A DNA stretch of 64,000 nucleotides from Dokdonella immobilis (GCF_900115085.1 NZ_FOVF01000012.1:1-64000); one strand, 5' to 3'; counted from the stretch's first letter, positions 25,559-36,489 are shown. The notes: generated from the letters alone by a model not told the origin. Program-made: numbers and translations.

Positions 25559-26770
25559 ATGAGACCTGTGCTGTTCGCCTTGTTGCTTGCCCTGCCGCTG
25601 GCGGCGCGGGCCCAGGATATCCAGTGGCACGGCTTCCTCGACCTGCGGATCGTCGACGCAGCGGCGCAACGCAGCTGGATCGCGGGCGGTACCGGCAAGC
25701 TTCGTTATGGCGGAGGCGGAACCCAGGGGCGCTTCGGCGGCGCTGCCCTGATCGGCACGGCGCAGCTGACGCCGGCGCTGCTCGCCTACGCCGACGTGCA
25801 GTTCCGCAACGACGATGGCGCCTCGCTTGAACTGATCGAGGCGTATCTGCGCTACCGACCGGTTTCGCTGACGCCGTGGCGATGGTCGCTCAAGGCCGGC
25901 GCCTTCTTCCCACCCGTTTCACTCGAGAACGACGCCATCGGCTGGACCAGTCCGTGGACACTGACGCCTTCGGCGATCAACAGCTGGGTCGGCGAAGAAC
26001 TGCGCAGCACCGGCACCGAATTCCTGGTCGAACGCCGCGGCGCGCATTCGAGCATCGAAGCACGCCTTGCCGCGTTCGTCGGCAACGATCCGGCCGGGGA
26101 AATCCTCGCCGCCCGCGGCTGGTCGCTGGGGGACGCCAGCTACGGCTTCGGTGGCCAGGTGCGCGAACCCGACGTGTATGCGCTCGAGGAAGGTGTCGTG
26201 CCGCCCTTGCGCTATCGTCCGTTCGTGGAACTCGATCAGCGCCTGGGCTGGTATGCCGACCTGACCTGGCGCTCGCAACGCCACGGCCGCTACAGCGTCA
26301 TGTACTACGACAATCGCGCCGATCCGACCGAACGCAGCACCTACGACGGCCATACCACGTTCGCCTGGCGGACGAAATTCTGGGGCCTCGGTGCGCAGCG
26401 CCGGCTCGGTCCGATCGAAATCATCGCCCAGGCCATGACCGGCAGCACGCTGTTCACCCCCTCGCCGTCCTACACCGGGGAAACCCGTTTCCATGCCGGC
26501 TACGTGCTGGCGGGCTGGGCGCGCGGCGAGTGGCGACCGGCCCTGCGCCTGGATCTGTTCAGTCTGCGCCAGATTCCGCCGAGCGAGGTGCCGCTCTCGG
26601 AACATGGCAACGCGATCACGGCCGCCCTTTCCTGGCGTCCACGACCCTGGTTGCGCGTGACCGGTGAAGTCGTGCGAATGGAAAGTTGGCGCAGGCAGCG
26701 CATTCTGGAAAATGCCGTCGCCGGGCGGACCGATACCCAAGTCCAGCTCGGCGCGCGGCTGCTGTTCTAG
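25559..26770 (+). CDS. Putative outer-membrane beta-barrel protein
   Basis: 403 residues. A signal peptide (MRPVLFALLLALPLAARAQ) is followed by alternating amphipathic strands rich in Tyr, Trp and Arg, and the protein ends in LGARLLF with a terminal Phe, as in outer membrane barrels. I recognise no named family; it resembles porin-like hypotheticals that accompany cupredoxin-like proteins. It is probably co-transcribed with the upstream gene. The TAG stop lies in a CTAG that marks the left edge of an inserted repeat element. Confidence 0.7.
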   Translation: MRPVLFALLLALPLAARAQDIQWHGFLDLRIVDAAAQRSWIAGGTGKLRYGGGGTQGRFGGAALIGTAQLTPALLAYADVQFRNDDGASLELIEAYLRYRPVSLTPWRWSLKAGAFFPPVSLENDAIGWTSPWTLTPSAINSWVGEELRSTGTEFLVERRGAHSSIEARLAAFVGNDPAGEILAARGWSLGDASYGFGGQVREPDVYALEEGVVPPLRYRPFVELDQRLGWYADLTWRSQRHGRYSVMYYDNRADPTERSTYDGHTTFAWRTKFWGLGAQRRLGPIEIIAQAMTGSTLFTPSPSYTGETRFHAGYVLAGWARGEWRPALRLDLFSLRQIPPSEVPLSEHGNAITAALSWRPRPWLRVTGEVVRMESWRRQRILENAVAGRTDTQVQLGARLLF

Positions 26771-26931
26771 GCGCCTGTCGGACTTGAATCGATCGGGCTG
26801 CAAATCCGTCTGCGCGGTCCATATTTCCGTCGCTTCTTGACCCATAGAACCACTATGGGCCTGCGAATCGTCGAAAATCTGTCCTCACGCAGCCGAATTT
26901 TCGCCTCGAACGCTCAAGTCCGACAGACTCC
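26771..26931. mobile_element. MITE-like element C at the stop codon of the barrel gene
   Basis: A 161-base element with terminal inverted repeats GCGCCTGTCGGACTTGA / TCAAGTCCGACAGACTC (15 of 17 matching; 13 bp perfect at 26775-26787 and 26915-26927). It carries no coding sequence. It is flanked by exact CTAG on both sides (26767-26770, 26932-26935), consistent with a 4-bp target duplication. An internal hairpin CCCATAG-AACCA-CTATGGG lies at 26841-26859. Its sequence is unrelated to the elements at 7787 and 48325. Confidence 0.75.
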
Positions 26932-26975
26932 TAGGGAGGGTCTTTGCTGAAGCCGGCGGAGCTCGCCGCGTCCAC

Positions 26976-29012
26976 TCAGGCAGCCACGCCGTAGCTGCGC
27001 AGCAGGGCGTCAGGACTCGGTTCGCGACCGCGGAACTCGACGAAGGATTCGAGTGCCGGACGGGATCCACCGACGGCGAGGATGGCCTTGCGCCAGGCCT
27101 CGCCGACCTCGCGGTTGAACACGCCTTCCTGCTCGAAACGCTCGAAGGCGTCGGCCGACAGCACTTCGGCCCACAGGTAGCTGTAGTAGCCGGCGCCGTA
27201 GCCGCCGGCGAAGATGTGCGTGAACGCATGCGGGAAGCGATGCCACTCGGGCGGCATCAACACCGAGACCTCTCGACGCACTTCATCGAGCAGTTCCATC
27301 GTGCGTGCGCCGCGAACGGGATCGAATTCGTGGTGCAGGCGGAAATCGAACAGGGCGAACTCGAGCTGGCGTACGAGGAACAGACCCGAGTGGAAATTGC
27401 GCGCCGCCTGCATGCGCTCGAACAGGTCGTCCGGCAGGCGTTCGCCGGTCTGCCAGTGGCGCGCGATCAGGTCGAGGCCTTCGCGTTTCCAGGCAAAGTT
27501 CTCCATGAACTGGCTCGGCAACTCGACCGCGTCCCATTCGACGCCGCTGATCCCGGACACGCCGGCATAGTCGACTTCGGTCAGCATGTGGTGCAGGCCG
27601 TGGCCGAATTCGTGGAACAGGGTGATGACGTCGTCGTGGGTCAGCAGGGATGGCTTGTTCTCGGTCGGCGGCGCGAAATTGCAGGTCAGGAAGGCGACCG
27701 GCAGCTGCAGCGAATCGTCTTCGCGCAGGCGCGAGGTGCAGACATCCATCCAGGCCCCGCCGCGCTTGCCGGTGCGTGCGTACAGATCGATGTAGGCCCC
27801 GGCGAAGACCTTGCCACCGGCATCGACGAGGTCGTAGTAGCGCGCATCGGGATGCCAGACATCGACATCGTCGCGCGCGCGCACGCTGACGCCCAGAACG
27901 CGCTCGATCACGCCGAACAGGCCCTCGAGCACGGCCGGCAGCGGAAAATAGGGTTTCAGCTCTTCCTCGCTCAGGGCGTATTTCTGCTCGCGCAGTTTCT
28001 CGGCGGCGTAGCCGACATCCCAAGGCGCGAGATCGTCGAGGCCGAGTTCATCCGCGGCAAAACGCTTCAGTTCGGCCAGGTCGTTCGCGGCCATCGGCCG
28101 GGCCTTGGCGATGAAATCGCGCAGGAAGCCGATGACCTGGTCGGCAGAGCCGGCCATCTTGGTCGCCAGCGACTCCTCGGCCGTGCTGGCGAAACCGAGC
28201 AGGCGGGCTGATTCGTGGCGCAATGCCATGATCTTCTCGATCCGCGCGCTGTTGTCGAAGCGGCCTTCGTTGGCGTTTTCCGAAGCGCGCGTGCCGTAGG
28301 CGCGATAGACGCGCGCGCGCAGGTCGCGATCGTCGGCATAGGTCAGCACGGCCTGCACGCTCGGTTGCTTGAGGGTGACCAGCCAGCCGTCCAGCTCCTT
28401 TTCGCGGGCATAGGCACGCAACACCGCGCGGCCCGACTCGGGGATGCCGGCCAGGGCCGCTTCTTCGGTCAGGTGCTCGCTCCAGGCATCGGTCGAGTCG
28501 AGCACGGCTTCCTCGAATTCGGTCGAGAGCCGGGCCAGTTCGCCGGAGATTTCGCGAAAGCGCGAACGTGCCGGTTCCTCGAGGGCGACGCCGGCCAGTT
28601 TGAAATCGCGCAGTTCATGCTCGACCAGGGTCCGTGCCGGACGCGGCAGGGTCTCGAATCCGGCCGAATCGCGAACCGCCTTGACCGCCGCATACAGTTC
28701 GCGATTCTGGCCGAGCGCGGTCTGGAAGGCGACGATCTTTTCCTGGGCCGCCGAATAAGCGTGGCGCAGGGCTTCGGAATCCTTGACCCCGTGCAGATGG
28801 CTGACCGGGGCCCAGACCCGCGACAGGCGATCGTCGAGACGCTCGCCGACCTGCATCACCGTCTCGAAGCTGCGCGGGCGGTCCGAGGCGAGCATGGCAT
28901 CGATGCCGGCCTGGTATTCGGCGAGTACGGCCTCGATCGCGGGTTCGACATGGGCTGGCTCGATTGCGCTGAATCGCGGCAATTCGGTGATGGCGAGAAG
29001 CGGGTTGGTCAT
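26976..29012 (-). CDS. prlC: Oligopeptidase A (M3 metallopeptidase)
   Basis: 678 residues, the usual size. The zinc motif is TLFHEFGHGLHHML (HExxH in HEFGH), with the third ligand downstream near SGVEWDAVELPSQFMENF. NFHSGLFLVRQLEFALFD and AGGYGAGYYSYLWAEVLSAD are other M3 blocks. The enzyme degrades short peptides in the cytosol, including cleaved signal peptides. ATG 29012 (MTNPLLAITELP) has AGGAAA upstream. The frame runs open much further upstream, but that part is shadow of the divergent patatin gene. Confidence 0.95.
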   Translation of the reverse strand: MTNPLLAITELPRFSAIEPAHVEPAIEAVLAEYQAGIDAMLASDRPRSFETVMQVGERLDDRLSRVWAPVSHLHGVKDSEALRHAYSAAQEKIVAFQTALGQNRELYAAVKAVRDSAGFETLPRPARTLVEHELRDFKLAGVALEEPARSRFREISGELARLSTEFEEAVLDSTDAWSEHLTEEAALAGIPESGRAVLRAYAREKELDGWLVTLKQPSVQAVLTYADDRDLRARVYRAYGTRASENANEGRFDNSARIEKIMALRHESARLLGFASTAEESLATKMAGSADQVIGFLRDFIAKARPMAANDLAELKRFAADELGLDDLAPWDVGYAAEKLREQKYALSEEELKPYFPLPAVLEGLFGVIERVLGVSVRARDDVDVWHPDARYYDLVDAGGKVFAGAYIDLYARTGKRGGAWMDVCTSRLREDDSLQLPVAFLTCNFAPPTENKPSLLTHDDVITLFHEFGHGLHHMLTEVDYAGVSGISGVEWDAVELPSQFMENFAWKREGLDLIARHWQTGERLPDDLFERMQAARNFHSGLFLVRQLEFALFDFRLHHEFDPVRGARTMELLDEVRREVSVLMPPEWHRFPHAFTHIFAGGYGAGYYSYLWAEVLSADAFERFEQEGVFNREVGEAWRKAILAVGGSRPALESFVEFRGREPSPDALLRSYGVAA

Positions 29013-29051
29013 GATGGTTTTCCTGTTCGGACCGGTGAACTTGGAGCGCGG

Positions 29052-30851
29052 ATGGCGCAAAATCAAGCGCATTCCCGAGCCGGCCCGATTTGCATGGACA
29101 GCGTGGATACCAGCCAGACCCGCGACATCCTGCGCGCCTTGCCGCTGTTCCGCCATCTCGACGACGCCGCCCTGGCCGAACTCGGCGGCGAGCTTCAGTT
29201 TTTCGCCCTGCCCGGCGGCGCCTCGCTGTTCGAGCAGGGTGATACCAGCGATGCGTTCTACGTGCTCAAGAGCGGCAGCCTCGGCGCGTTCCGCGACGAT
29301 GCCGGCGGCCAGCCGCGCCTGGTCGGCGTGGTCGCGGCCGGCGAAACCGTCGGCGAAGTCGGCATGATCGTCGACATGCCGCGCAATGCCAGCGTTCGCG
29401 CGCTGCGCGATTCGGAACTGCTGCGGCTTTCCCGAGAGGCCTTCGACAAGCTCGTCAACCACCACCCGAAATCGATGCTGGCGATGGCGCGCCTCGCCGT
29501 GCGCCGGCTTTCCGCCGGCGAAGGCGAAGGCTCCGGGTCGTCGCTGCGTACCTTTGCCGTGCTGCGCCATGACGCCGGGGTCGACGTGCACGGCTTCGCC
29601 GGGGAACTGGTGCGCATGCTCGGCGCTTTCGGCGAATGCGCGATGATCAGCCGCGAGACCGGCGAAGGGCGCCTGAGCAGCTGGTTCAACGAACTCGAAG
29701 CGCGCACGCGCTACGTCGTCTACGTCGCCGATGCCGATGACCACTGGCAGGCCCTGTGCGTGCGCCAGGCCGATTGCCTGCTGTTGCTGGCCAATGCGAA
29801 CGATGCGCCGGGCGACTGGCCGGCCAGCGCCTGTGCGGATGCCTCGAGTGCGTTGTCTCGACCGCGCCACCTGGTCCTGCTGCATCCGGGCAAGCTGGTC
29901 CACGGCGCGGCGCGACGCTGGCTGGCCAGGACACCCCTGGTACCGCACCATCACGTGCGCGACGCGCACGACATCCGGCGCATCGCACGCCTGCTGACCG
30001 GGCGCTGCCTGAGCCTGGTCCTGTCCGGTGGCGGCGCGCGCGGCTTCACCCAGATCGGCATCGTTCGCGCCCTGCGCGAGGCCGGCCTCGAAATCGACTG
30101 CGTCGGCGGCACCAGCATCGGCGCCATCATCGGTGCCGGCGTCGCCCTGGAGTGGTCAGACCAGGAAATGTTCGACAACTACCGGCACAGCTTCGTCGCC
30201 AGCCGCCCGCTCGGCGACTACACCCTGCCGCTGGTGGCCCTGACTCGGGGCCGCCGGGTGGCCCGGCTGCTGCGCGAACAGTTCGGCGAGAGCGACATCA
30301 CCGACCTGCCCCTGCCCTACTTCTGCTGCTCGTCGAACCTCAGTTCGGGCGATCTCGAGACGCACCGGCACGGGCCCCTGTGGCTCTGGCTGCGCGCTTC
30401 CTGCGCGATTCCGGGCGTGCTGCCGCCGGTCTGCCATCGCGGCCAGGTCTATGTCGATGGCGCCGTCATCAACAACCTGCCGACCGACATCATGCATGCC
30501 CAGCAGCCTGGCGCAATCGCGGCGGTCGATATCGGCGCCGACGACGCCCTGCACACGACGCTCGAGGAGTACAACACGCCACCGATGTGGAAGTTGCTGT
30601 TCGAGTTCGGCCGCGGCCAGCGGCCCGGCATCTTCGACATCCTGATCCGTTCCGGCATGGTCAACGCCGAGCTGGCCAGCGCCGAACGCCGGCACCTGGC
30701 CACCCTGCTGCTGGAGCCTCCGGTCCGCGATATCGGCCTGCTCGACTGGAAGGCCTACGAACGCGCGGTCGAAGCGGGCTACCAGTACGCGCTGCGCGTG
30801 ATCGGCGGGCGCCTCGAACGCCTGCACGAACAGATTCCGCTGCGGGTCTGA
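29052..30851 (+). CDS. NTE-type patatin phospholipase with cyclic-nucleotide-binding domain
   Basis: About 599 residues. The N-terminal cNMP-binding domain (LPLFRHLDDAALAELGGELQ, then LFEQGDTSDAFYVLKSGSLG; GETVGEVGMIVDMPRNASV) precedes a linker and a C-terminal patatin domain with the oxyanion loop LSGGGARGF, nucleophile GGTSIGAI and catalytic Asp in YVDGAVINNLP. It probably hydrolyses lysophospholipids at the membrane. The PRNASVRA part lacks a perfect PRAATVRA cassette, so true cNMP binding is uncertain. ATG 29052 (GGAG five bases before it) is chosen over ATG 29094. Confidence 0.88.
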   Translation: MAQNQAHSRAGPICMDSVDTSQTRDILRALPLFRHLDDAALAELGGELQFFALPGGASLFEQGDTSDAFYVLKSGSLGAFRDDAGGQPRLVGVVAAGETVGEVGMIVDMPRNASVRALRDSELLRLSREAFDKLVNHHPKSMLAMARLAVRRLSAGEGEGSGSSLRTFAVLRHDAGVDVHGFAGELVRMLGAFGECAMISRETGEGRLSSWFNELEARTRYVVYVADADDHWQALCVRQADCLLLLANANDAPGDWPASACADASSALSRPRHLVLLHPGKLVHGAARRWLARTPLVPHHHVRDAHDIRRIARLLTGRCLSLVLSGGGARGFTQIGIVRALREAGLEIDCVGGTSIGAIIGAGVALEWSDQEMFDNYRHSFVASRPLGDYTLPLVALTRGRRVARLLREQFGESDITDLPLPYFCCSSNLSSGDLETHRHGPLWLWLRASCAIPGVLPPVCHRGQVYVDGAVINNLPTDIMHAQQPGAIAAVDIGADDALHTTLEEYNTPPMWKLLFEFGRGQRPGIFDILIRSGMVNAELASAERRHLATLLLEPPVRDIGLLDWKAYERAVEAGYQYALRVIGGRLERLHEQIPLRV

Positions 30852-30890
30852 TAGCGCCGCCGACCAGCGCGAAAGCGACCGGGCCGATGC

Positions 30891-33407
30891 TCAGGTCAAG
30901 GCCAGCAATTTGCTGAAATCGACGCGCTTGATCAGCCGTGCCTCGCCCAGCCGCCTGCCCTGCACGTAATCGACAGCGGCCTCCTGCAGCGCTTGCAGGG
31001 TCGCATCATCCTCGACTTCCCCGGCAATCGACTGCATCTGCATCGAGCGCGCCAGGGTGGCGATCGAGACGACCAGGTCGCGGTCAGCGGCGGCCGTGGT
31101 CATGCGACCGACGACGTTGCGGTCGATGCGCAGGAAATCGCCCGGCCGGCGCAGCGAGTGCAGGAAGGGCAGCAGGCCGGCTTCGGTATCGACGCCGTTG
31201 AGCACGAAACGGCAGCCGATCGCGCGCAGGCGCGTGATGAAATGCAGCGCGGCAGGCAGGTTGGCGAGTTCGGGGCTGTCGCTGATCTCGAAGATCAACC
31301 GTTCTGCCGGAACACCGGTCGAGACGATGGATTTCTCGATCGCGGCCAATGAATCCGGATCGGCGATGGTCGCCGGGGAAAGGCGGGCGATCAGGCCGAC
31401 CGGCGCGTGGCGGGCGCGCTCGTTGGCCAGGTGCATGAGCAAGCCGTTGACCACCCAGAGGTCGATGCGCTGGACCATGCCGACACGCTCGGCCAGCGGA
31501 ATGAAGGCACGCGGCTGGATCAGCTGGCCGTCCTTGCCGACCATGCGCAACTGCACGGCGAACAATGGCTCGAGCTCGCTCTTGTCGAGCTGCCAGCCGA
31601 CGTTTTCGCCCACGGCAGAGGCTCTCGGCAGACCCTCTATCGCGACCAGCGGCTGCACCAGGATGACGAAGCGGGCCTGCTCGAGCGCCAACCGCAAGCG
31701 CTCGCTCGGTGCGCTGACGGGCGCCGGTGAAGGCGCCTCGACCGAAGTATTCGGCGCAGCCTGCTGCGCTTCGACAGCGCGTTCGCGGCCACTATCCGCC
31801 GCCGCCCGCGCGTGCGCCAGGGCTTCGTCCGCGGTGACCGTGCGCGGGCTCAGCAGCTCGGCGCCGATGCGCGCATGGACCTTGTGCTGGACCTCGCCGA
31901 CCGCATACTCGCGCTCGGCCAGGAGCTGGCGGAAGCTGTCGGCCAGCACGTCGATGTTGTCGACCTGCACGGTGCTGAGCAGGAGCAGGAAGCTGTCGCC
32001 CTCGCCGCGCGCGAGGACGTCGCCTTCGCGCAGTCGATGGGCGAGCGCATGCGCCACGGTGCGCAGCAGTTCATCGCCGCGCGGTGGCTCATGGCGGTCG
32101 TCGCGATCGAGTTCGATGTGGATCAGCGCGGAATAGCCGCCGCGATCGCGCAGGCGCGCCAGTTCGGCAATCAGTCGCTGGCGCAGGTGGCGGGCGTTCG
32201 GCAGGCCGGTCAGCGGATCGTGGCTGAGCTCCCAACGCAGGCGTTCCGCAGTGCGTCGCTCGGCGATGTCGCGGAAGATCACGACCGCGCCCTGGCCGCT
32301 TCCGGCCAACGGCAGTACGGTGTACTCGACCGGCACCCCGCTGCCGTCGCGGCGGCGGAACATGTTTTCGATGTGATGCACGGCGACGCCTTCGGAATAG
32401 GCGCGGCTCAATGGCGAACTGCGCGGCGATTCCTGCGGGTGAATGGCAGCCTGGGCGAGCAATCCGATCAGGTCGCTGTCGTCGCCATAGCCGAGCAGGC
32501 GCAGTCCGGTCGGGTTGACGAAGGTGATGCGGCCATCGCCGTCGACACCGAACACGCCATCGCCGACCGAGCCGAGTATCCCGTCCAGTTGTTCGCGCTC
32601 GGCTTCCGCCGATTTGCGCATTTCGATGGTGCGGGCGAGGGTGCGCACGCGGGCAAGGAAGAGTTCGCGCGCTTCGTTCTTGAACATGCACTCGCTGGCG
32701 CCGGCCTGCAGGCAGCGACGGATGATGTCCTCGCGGTAGCTGCCCGTGATCACCGCCAGGATCGGCGGATCCTCGCGCTCGCCAAGACGGCGGCACAGCT
32801 CGTCACCGCTGCCGTCTGGCAGGAAGTAGTCGACGATGACGATGTCGTAGGCGTTCTCCGCCACTTTCTGTTCGGCCTCGCCGATCGAATCGGCGACATC
32901 GACCGCATAGCCGTTTCGTCCCAGCAGGTCGCTGTAGGCCTGGCAAACGCTGCGTGAATCGTCGACGAAAAGGATGCGCACACGGGTGCCGGTTTCGATG
33001 GCCGGGCTCTCGGTGACGACTTCTTCGGGCGCCAGTTCGGCGACGCAGGCCGGAATGCGGCTGAATTGCGACCAGAGCAGGAAACGGCCGCGCATCGTGG
33101 TCGCCGCCCAGGTGCGGATTTCCGCGGTTTCCTCGTGCGCCATCAACAGCGTGGCCGGCGCGTCCGGGGCATGCCGGGCGAATTCGAGCAGGGCCTGGTA
33201 CTCGCGGGTCGCCCGCGCCGGCGCACCGATGATGGCCAAGGCGTAGGGCGGATCCTTGGAGTTGGGTCGGCCGATCCGGCGCAGGTGGTCATGCGCCTCG
33301 AGGTAGTTGCCGATTTCCGCGCGAACAGGCAGCGCGGCGGCGGCGAGCGTCCGTCGCAGCAGGTGGCTGAGGGTGGTCGAACGCTCTACTAGCAGGATTC
33401 CGCTCAA
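30891..33407 (-). CDS. FimX-like response regulator with PAS and degenerate GGDEF and EAL domains
   Basis: 838 residues. In order: a receiver-like N-terminal domain without clear acidic pocket (1-130); a true receiver (about 143-260) with ILFVDDSRS, phospho-acceptor IVDYFLPDG and Lys in CMFKNE; a PAS domain (about 275-400); a GGDEF domain whose signature is GEGDS; and an EAL domain with VILVQPLVAIEG in place of E-A-L, NGVDTEAG for DDFG and AGEVEDD for EGVE. Neither enzyme site looks active. This matches FimX-type c-di-GMP receptors that control type IV pili in Lysobacterales. The start is TTG 33407 (GAGG upstream). The exact FimX orthologue status needs alignment. Confidence 0.8.
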   Translation of the reverse strand: MSGILLVERSTTLSHLLRRTLAAAALPVRAEIGNYLEAHDHLRRIGRPNSKDPPYALAIIGAPARATREYQALLEFARHAPDAPATLLMAHEETAEIRTWAATTMRGRFLLWSQFSRIPACVAELAPEEVVTESPAIETGTRVRILFVDDSRSVCQAYSDLLGRNGYAVDVADSIGEAEQKVAENAYDIVIVDYFLPDGSGDELCRRLGEREDPPILAVITGSYREDIIRRCLQAGASECMFKNEARELFLARVRTLARTIEMRKSAEAEREQLDGILGSVGDGVFGVDGDGRITFVNPTGLRLLGYGDDSDLIGLLAQAAIHPQESPRSSPLSRAYSEGVAVHHIENMFRRRDGSGVPVEYTVLPLAGSGQGAVVIFRDIAERRTAERLRWELSHDPLTGLPNARHLRQRLIAELARLRDRGGYSALIHIELDRDDRHEPPRGDELLRTVAHALAHRLREGDVLARGEGDSFLLLLSTVQVDNIDVLADSFRQLLAEREYAVGEVQHKVHARIGAELLSPRTVTADEALAHARAAADSGRERAVEAQQAAPNTSVEAPSPAPVSAPSERLRLALEQARFVILVQPLVAIEGLPRASAVGENVGWQLDKSELEPLFAVQLRMVGKDGQLIQPRAFIPLAERVGMVQRIDLWVVNGLLMHLANERARHAPVGLIARLSPATIADPDSLAAIEKSIVSTGVPAERLIFEISDSPELANLPAALHFITRLRAIGCRFVLNGVDTEAGLLPFLHSLRRPGDFLRIDRNVVGRMTTAAADRDLVVSIATLARSMQMQSIAGEVEDDATLQALQEAAVDYVQGRRLGEARLIKRVDFSKLLALT

Positions 33408-34826
<1,419 letters not shown>

Positions 34827-34972
34827 GGCCGGGGAACTGCACGGTCGGCCGCGCAACCTGGCCATCAGCCCGACGCCGGTCCACACGGCATGCGACCGTC
34901 CGCGCTACCCGCGATCTGCCATTAGAGCAGGTTTCGTTGACTCGCCCCCGGGGGCAATTTCGGAGCGATAGC

Positions 34973-35860
34973 ATGCAATTGATCGAAGAGGAATCCAGCG
35001 AAATCGCCAGTTCGAATCGCGGACCGGGTCGCTACGCCGTCTTCGGCCAGCCGATTGCGCATTCGCTGTCGCCACGCATCCATGCGGCCTTCGCACGTCA
35101 GCTCTCGATCGCACACGACTACCGCCCGATCGAGGCGTCCACCGAGGAATTCGTCGGCGCGCTGGCGGCCTTTGCCGAGAGCGGCGGCGTCGGCGCCAAC
35201 GTGACGCTGCCGCTCAAGCAGCACGCGGCGCGCCTGTGCCTGTCGATCAGCGAGACCGCGCGCCGCGCGGACAGCGTCAACACCCTGGTCCGCCGCGGTG
35301 AAGGCTGGCATGGCGAGAGCACCGACGGTGCCGGCCTGATCCGCGACATCACCGGTCGCCAGCGTCTCTACGTGCGTGGCCGCCGCACCCTGCTGCTCGG
35401 TGCCGGTGGCGCCGCGCGCGCGGTGGCCTTTGCCCTGCTCGACGCCGGCATCGGCGAACTGACCATCGCCAATCGCACGGCCGAACGTGCCGACGCGCTG
35501 GCCGACGCGATCGGCCAGCCGGAACGCGTGCACACGCGCTACTGGACCGATCTCGGTCAGTGGGGCGGGTTCGACCTCGTCGTCAATGCCACCTCGGCCG
35601 GCCACGCCAATATGTCGCTGGCCCTGCCAACCTCGCTGCTGGCCTCGCGCGCGATCTGCTACGACCTCTCCTACGGCAAGGCCTCGTTCGGCTTCCTGGC
35701 TTGGGCGCGCAGCGCCGGCGCCGGCCACGCCCTCGACGGCCTCGGCATGCTCGTCGAGCAGGCCGCCGAAGCCTTCGAGATCTGGCACGGCAAACGCCCC
35801 GAGACCGACGCGATCTACGCCGAACTGCGCGCCTATCTGCCGGGCGACGCCGAGGATTGA
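34973..35860 (+). CDS. aroE: Shikimate dehydrogenase
   Basis: 295 residues. The shikimate-binding motif YAVFGQPIAHSLSPRIHAAF, the catalytic Lys in GANVTLPLKQHA, and the NADP motif TLLLGAGGAARAVAFALLDA with NRTAERADALA are all present. The enzyme reduces 3-dehydroshikimate with NADPH in aromatic amino acid synthesis. ATG 34973 with GGAG seven bases upstream is used; it gives a short N-terminal extension of about 30 residues (MQLIEEESSEIASSN...) before the domain. The stop overlaps the TTG of the next gene. Confidence 0.95.
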   Translation: MQLIEEESSEIASSNRGPGRYAVFGQPIAHSLSPRIHAAFARQLSIAHDYRPIEASTEEFVGALAAFAESGGVGANVTLPLKQHAARLCLSISETARRADSVNTLVRRGEGWHGESTDGAGLIRDITGRQRLYVRGRRTLLLGAGGAARAVAFALLDAGIGELTIANRTAERADALADAIGQPERVHTRYWTDLGQWGGFDLVVNATSAGHANMSLALPTSLLASRAICYDLSYGKASFGFLAWARSAGAGHALDGLGMLVEQAAEAFEIWHGKRPETDAIYAELRAYLPGDAED

Positions 35861-36129
35861 GCGCTTTCGCCTGCCGACCGGGTTGCGGCGCCTGCTGCAT
35901 CGCCCCATCGATTTCCTCGGCCATCCCGGGCATGCCGTTCGGCAAGCCGGCCGGCGTGCGCTGCATCCAGCTGACCGACGACAACGCCTGCGCCATCTTC
36001 GGTCGGCCCGAGCGACCCGAAGTCTGTCGCCAACTGCGGCCCGAGCCGGCCATGTGCGGAACCCGTGCCGAGCAGGCACTGCACTACCTCTCCAGGCTCG
36101 AATCTTTGACCCGGCCGGCTGCGGTCTGA
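35857..36129 (+). CDS. Small YkgJ-type cysteine-cluster protein
   Basis: 90 residues starting at TTG 35857, which overlaps the aroE TGA as TTGA. The protein has the zinc/iron-chelating cluster pattern: ACRPGCGACC near the N-terminus, GKPAGVRCIQL, NACAIFGRPERPEVC, and PEPAMCG. This matches the YkgJ (CxxCxxCC) family, where the Cys residues probably hold a metal cluster. Function is unknown. Expression depends on re-initiation after aroE. A longer upstream frame exists but is an aroE shadow. Confidence 0.8.
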   Translation: MSAFACRPGCGACCIAPSISSAIPGMPFGKPAGVRCIQLTDDNACAIFGRPERPEVCRQLRPEPAMCGTRAEQALHYLSRLESLTRPAAV

Positions 36130-36132
36130 GAC

Positions 36133-36486
36133 TCAGAGCCCGGCCGGCGGCAGGGTCAGCAGGTACATCGCGACGATGCCCCAGCCGACGTTGATCGTGC
36201 TGAGCAGCGCAAGCAGACCCGAGCCGATCGCACTGGCCTGTTTCCATGAGGGCCCAATGCCCTCGACGCGAGCCATGGCGGACAGGCCGGCGGTGAGCAG
36301 GCCGGCGCCGAACCACCACGGCTGGGTGGCCAGGAAGGATTGCGTCAGAGCGGGCAATGCATTCCTCTCGGCGGTCTCGAAAAGTCGGGAAAAAACGAGC
36401 CATCCAACGGCTCCGAATACCACCGCCGTCAACGGCGAGACAATCTCGAGAGAGCGCAGAGCTGCGACTTTCTCCGGCACCGGCAT
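36133..36486 (-). CDS. Small integral membrane protein of unknown function
   Basis: 117 residues with three hydrophobic helices (about 19-34 AVVFGAVGWLVFSRLF, 55-70 PWWFGAGLLTAGLSAM, 87-112 IGSGLLALLSTINVGWGIVAMYLL). No motif is recognised. It starts three bases after the carbonic-anhydrase stop, so it is coupled to that gene. It converges with the cysteine-cluster gene and their stops are three bases apart. Confidence 0.65.
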   Translation of the reverse strand: MPVPEKVAALRSLEIVSPLTAVVFGAVGWLVFSRLFETAERNALPALTQSFLATQPWWFGAGLLTAGLSAMARVEGIGPSWKQASAIGSGLLALLSTINVGWGIVAMYLLTLPPAGL

Positions 36487-36489
36487 GCC

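Noticed and set aside
28215-29051. Long upstream extension of the patatin gene
   Set aside because: This part is antisense to prlC; the GGAG-preceded ATG at 29052 begins the cyclic-nucleotide-binding domain.
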